Part shown: positions 62,330 to 64,000 of the stretch, one piece after another
Layout of the letters: each line of letters begins with the position of its first letter
Numbering within the stretch: the first letter of the stretch is position 1
Assembly: GCF_013387485.1 (NCBI RefSeq)
Contig: NZ_JABBXB010000001.1
Location: 20,001-84,000 of the forward strand
Length of the DNA stretch: 64,000 nucleotides
Direction: 5' to 3'
From: Stenotrophomonas sp. SAM-B
GTDB taxonomy: Bacteria > Pseudomonadota > Gammaproteobacteria > Xanthomonadales > Xanthomonadaceae
Notes under the pieces: generated by a model
The model's input: the letters and a program-made list of their open reading frames with translations, nothing else
Told to the model about the DNA's origin: nothing
The model's database searches: none
Made by a program: the position numbers and the translations under genes

Positions 62330-62899
62330 ATGGGTCCGAGCGAAAAGGAAAAGATGCTGTCCGGGAAGCCGTATCGCCCGGGCGACCCGGAGCTGCAGGC
62401 CGACATGGCCGCGGCCAAGGTCTGGATGGTCCGCTACAACGCGGCACTGGCCGAGAGCCCGGCCGCGCGCCGCGCGCTGCTGCGCGAGCAGCTCGGCGCG
62501 GTCGGCGAAGGCGCGGTGATCCGGCCGCCGTTCCATTGCGACTACGGCTACAACATCCGCCTGGGGCAGGGCGTGTTCCTCAACTACAACTGCGTGATCC
62601 TGGACGTGGCCGAGGTCAGCATCGGCGATGGCACCCAGATCGGTCCCGCGGTGCAGCTCTACGCCGCCGACCATCCGCGCGACCCACAGGCGCGCGCCGA
62701 GGGCCTGGAGTCCGCCAGGCCGGTGCGGATCGGCCGCAACGTCTGGATCGGCGGCGGCGCGATCGTACTGCCCGGCGTCAGCATCGGCGACGATGCGGTG
62801 GTGGGCGCGGGCAGCGTGGTCACCCGCGATGTAGCGGCCGGCGCGACCGTGGTCGGCAATCCCGCACGGGAGGTGCCGGCACGGCCGCACGGCGATTGA
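62330..62899 (+). CDS. Hexapeptide sugar O-acetyltransferase (maltose/galactoside type)
   Basis: 189 residues. N-terminal Mac domain (MLSGKPYRPGDPELQADMAAAK) and left-handed beta-helix with the catalytic His region YAADHPRDPQARAEGLESARPV; GIGRNVWIGGGAIVLPGVSIGDDAVVGAGSVV ends the coil. LacA/Maa/NodL relatives transfer acetyl from acetyl-CoA to sugars. Substrate not known. AAGGAGG at 62319-62325 is a strong ribosome site. It resembles the NodL end of the family. Confidence 0.93.
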   Translation: MGPSEKEKMLSGKPYRPGDPELQADMAAAKVWMVRYNAALAESPAARRALLREQLGAVGEGAVIRPPFHCDYGYNIRLGQGVFLNYNCVILDVAEVSIGDGTQIGPAVQLYAADHPRDPQARAEGLESARPVRIGRNVWIGGGAIVLPGVSIGDDAVVGAGSVVTRDVAAGATVVGNPAREVPARPHGD

Positions 62900-62975
62900 T
62901 CCAGCTCAAGGCGTCGCGTCCACATCGGGTGTGCAATGGTGGTGTCCCCATTGCCCATCCCCAAGGAGCTCTGCC

Positions 62976-63422
62976 ATGTACAAGCGCATCCTGATTGCCA
63001 CCGATGGTTCGGAGCTGGCCGGGAAAGGCCTGGCCAAGGGCCTGGAGCTGGCCAAGGACCTCGATGCGGAGGTCGATATCGTGACTGTCTCCGAGCCGTG
63101 GGCGGTCGGCATGTACGACGCCATGGGCTGGAGCGTGGGCTACATGAACACGCCTGAGTACAAGGCCGACCGCGAAGAGACCGCGCAGAAAGTGCTGCAG
63201 CCGGCCAAGGCCGCCGCCGAAGCGCAGGGCCTGCGTACCGCCACCGTGCACGTGCTGGACCGCTATGCCGCCGACGGCATCATCGATACCGCCACCGAGC
63301 GCGGCAGCGACCTGATCGTGATGACCTCGCATGGCCGCCGCGGCGTCACCCGCGTACTGCTGGGCAGCCAGACCGCCGAGGTACTGGCCCGCAGCACGGT
63401 GCCGGTGCTGGTCATCCGATAA
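62976..63422 (+). CDS. Universal stress protein (UspA family)
   Basis: 148 residues. MYKRILIATDGSELAGKGLA at the N-terminus and the ATP-binding pattern MTSHGRRGVTRVLLGSQTAEVL (G-2x-G-9x-GS) near residue 125 show a nucleotide-binding type. Cytosolic; induced by various stresses in relatives. AAGGAG 8 bases before ATG. It stands alone; a REP dimer begins 34 bases downstream. Confidence 0.94.
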   Translation: MYKRILIATDGSELAGKGLAKGLELAKDLDAEVDIVTVSEPWAVGMYDAMGWSVGYMNTPEYKADREETAQKVLQPAKAAAEAQGLRTATVHVLDRYAADGIIDTATERGSDLIVMTSHGRRGVTRVLLGSQTAEVLARSTVPVLVIR

Positions 63423-63455
63423 CGGGGAAAGCGGTATCCGGTAACGGGGACACCG

Positions 63456-63525
63456 GTAGTGCCGGCCGCTGGCCGGCTCCTCGGGTAGTCCGATGCAAGC
63501 GCAGCCGGCCAGCGGCCGGCACTAC
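63456..63525. repeat. SMAG/REP dimer, 70 bp, near the uspA gene
   Basis: Same two inverted GTAG-headed units as 61166-61235 with different central bases. The preceding 63420-63455 also contains two direct copies of TAACGGGGA. Confidence 0.88.
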
Positions 63526-63553
63526 GCATCCGTTGCGCAGCGTGCGCGCCCGG

Positions 63554-63793
63554 TTAGTCGCGCAGCTTCAACGTCTGCGATTCATCCAGCGTGCCATCCG
63601 GCTGCAGCACCACGTAACGCTCGCCGCTGCGGTCGAACAGCACCGGGATCGGGTCACGGAACAGGGGGCGGCGCACGAAGCGCAGCTGCCAGCCGAAATG
63701 TTCGAGTGTCTCCACCGCCTGGCGCTGCTCCGCGGTCAGGCCGGCGCGCAGTTCAGCCGGATTCGGGACGTTGCGGCGTTCGGGTGTGGTCAT
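63554..63793 (-). CDS. Conserved-type hypothetical protein, 79 residues
   Basis: Small soluble protein: MTTPERRNVPNPAELRAGLT, ETLEHFGWQLRFVRRPLFRDPIPVLF and VVLQPDGTLDESQTL. The balanced composition, natural start and good context suggest a real gene. No family recognised; it may be co-transcribed from the DUF2782 gene side (same strand, 82 bases apart). No clear ribosome site. Confidence 0.7.
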   Translation of the reverse strand: MTTPERRNVPNPAELRAGLTAEQRQAVETLEHFGWQLRFVRRPLFRDPIPVLFDRSGERYVVLQPDGTLDESQTLKLRD

Positions 63794-63875
63794 CGAGCGT
63801 AAACGTGCAGGGACGGGCTTGCTGCCCCGGCCACCGTGTGCGGGCACGGGGCGGCGGGGCGGACACCAGCGGGGT

Positions 63876-64000
63876 TCACCAGCTGTAGAGCTTCCAGTAG
63901 ACCGGCGAGACGCCGTCCTTGTCGCTGTCCATGCGGCCATCGCCGTTCTGGTCGTACATGTAGAACGGCGCGCCGCGCGACGGGGTCACCTTGACCATCC
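63876..64000 (-). CDS. DUF2782 family protein, 3' end only (cut by window edge)
   Basis: The last 41 residues (with two bases of another codon) read VKVTPSRGAPFYMYDQNGDG then RMDSDKDGVSPVYWKLYSW and stop at 63876. This end matches the DUF2782 family of small xanthomonad/pseudomonad periplasmic proteins. DQNGDGRMDSDKDG resembles an EF-hand-type Ca2+ loop. The start is outside the window. Confidence 0.82.
   Translation of the reverse strand, partial: MVKVTPSRGAPFYMYDQNGDGRMDSDKDGVSPVYWKLYSW

Overview
The window is high-GC proteobacterial chromosome. It fits a Stenotrophomonas (Xanthomonadaceae) best. The 5S and 23S rRNA are gammaproteobacterial. Several gene pairs are of the xanthomonad type (a GTG-started tatB in tatABC, rsmG-parA-parB, rpmB-rpmG). 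Small palindromes with a GTAG head, the SMAG/REP family described in Stenotrophomonas maltophilia, are scattered between genes. The genus call is an inference, not a database match.

Layout. 1-2317: 3' two thirds of a 23S rRNA gene, 5S rRNA and terminator. 2319-3184: gene-free, repeat-bearing. 3185-7087 (minus): PAS-containing chemoreceptor, then hemH translationally coupled to an alpha/beta hydrolase. 7275-9770 (plus): SYLF lipid-binding protein and tatABC. 9814-13379 (minus): polytopic membrane protein, GMP-synthase-like amidotransferase and a stand-alone GspE-type ATPase. 13461-22375 (plus): glyQS and the envelope pair tamA-tamB. 22483-24630: S46 dipeptidyl-peptidase bracketed by REP elements. 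24709-35439: a carbon-uptake/acetate region with an SSS-type hybrid histidine kinase (CrbS-like), a LuxR-type regulator (CrbR-like), acs, a DcaP-type porin and an MHS-family symporter. mntP sits inside this region behind a clear yybP-ykoY manganese riboswitch. 35619-41470: aldehyde dehydrogenase, xthA, a YeaQ/GlsB membrane protein, a phosphopantetheinyl transferase and rsmG-parA-parB. 41506-44744: a Cdd1-type HhH protein, a SUFU-domain protein and an epimerase / GT2 / LAB_N cassette probably devoted to lipid or LPS decoration. 44863-52661: DUF885 peptidase and a complete czcICBA metal-efflux operon. 52705-54799 (minus): NYN nuclease and UGT-like glycosyltransferase. 55117-64000: rpmBG, cardiolipin synthase, FAD protein, uvrD, tyrosine-phosphatase-like protein, orphans, a hexapeptide acetyltransferase, a UspA protein, and the 3' end of a DUF2782 gene cut by the window edge.

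Most of this is core chromosome. I found no IS element, prophage, CRISPR array or tRNA. The most notable observations are: (i) the mntP manganese riboswitch; (ii) the acetate-switch region with a nested inverted repeat upstream of acs and tandem REP half-units between acs and the porin gene; (iii) a recurring spacing in which a TANNNT-like -10 hexamer ends 6-7 nt before the start codon in about eight genes lacking a Shine-Dalgarno sequence, which suggests leaderless mRNAs; (iv) an AT-rich, differently coded patch inside glyS; and (v) the epimerase/GT2/LAB_N cassette.
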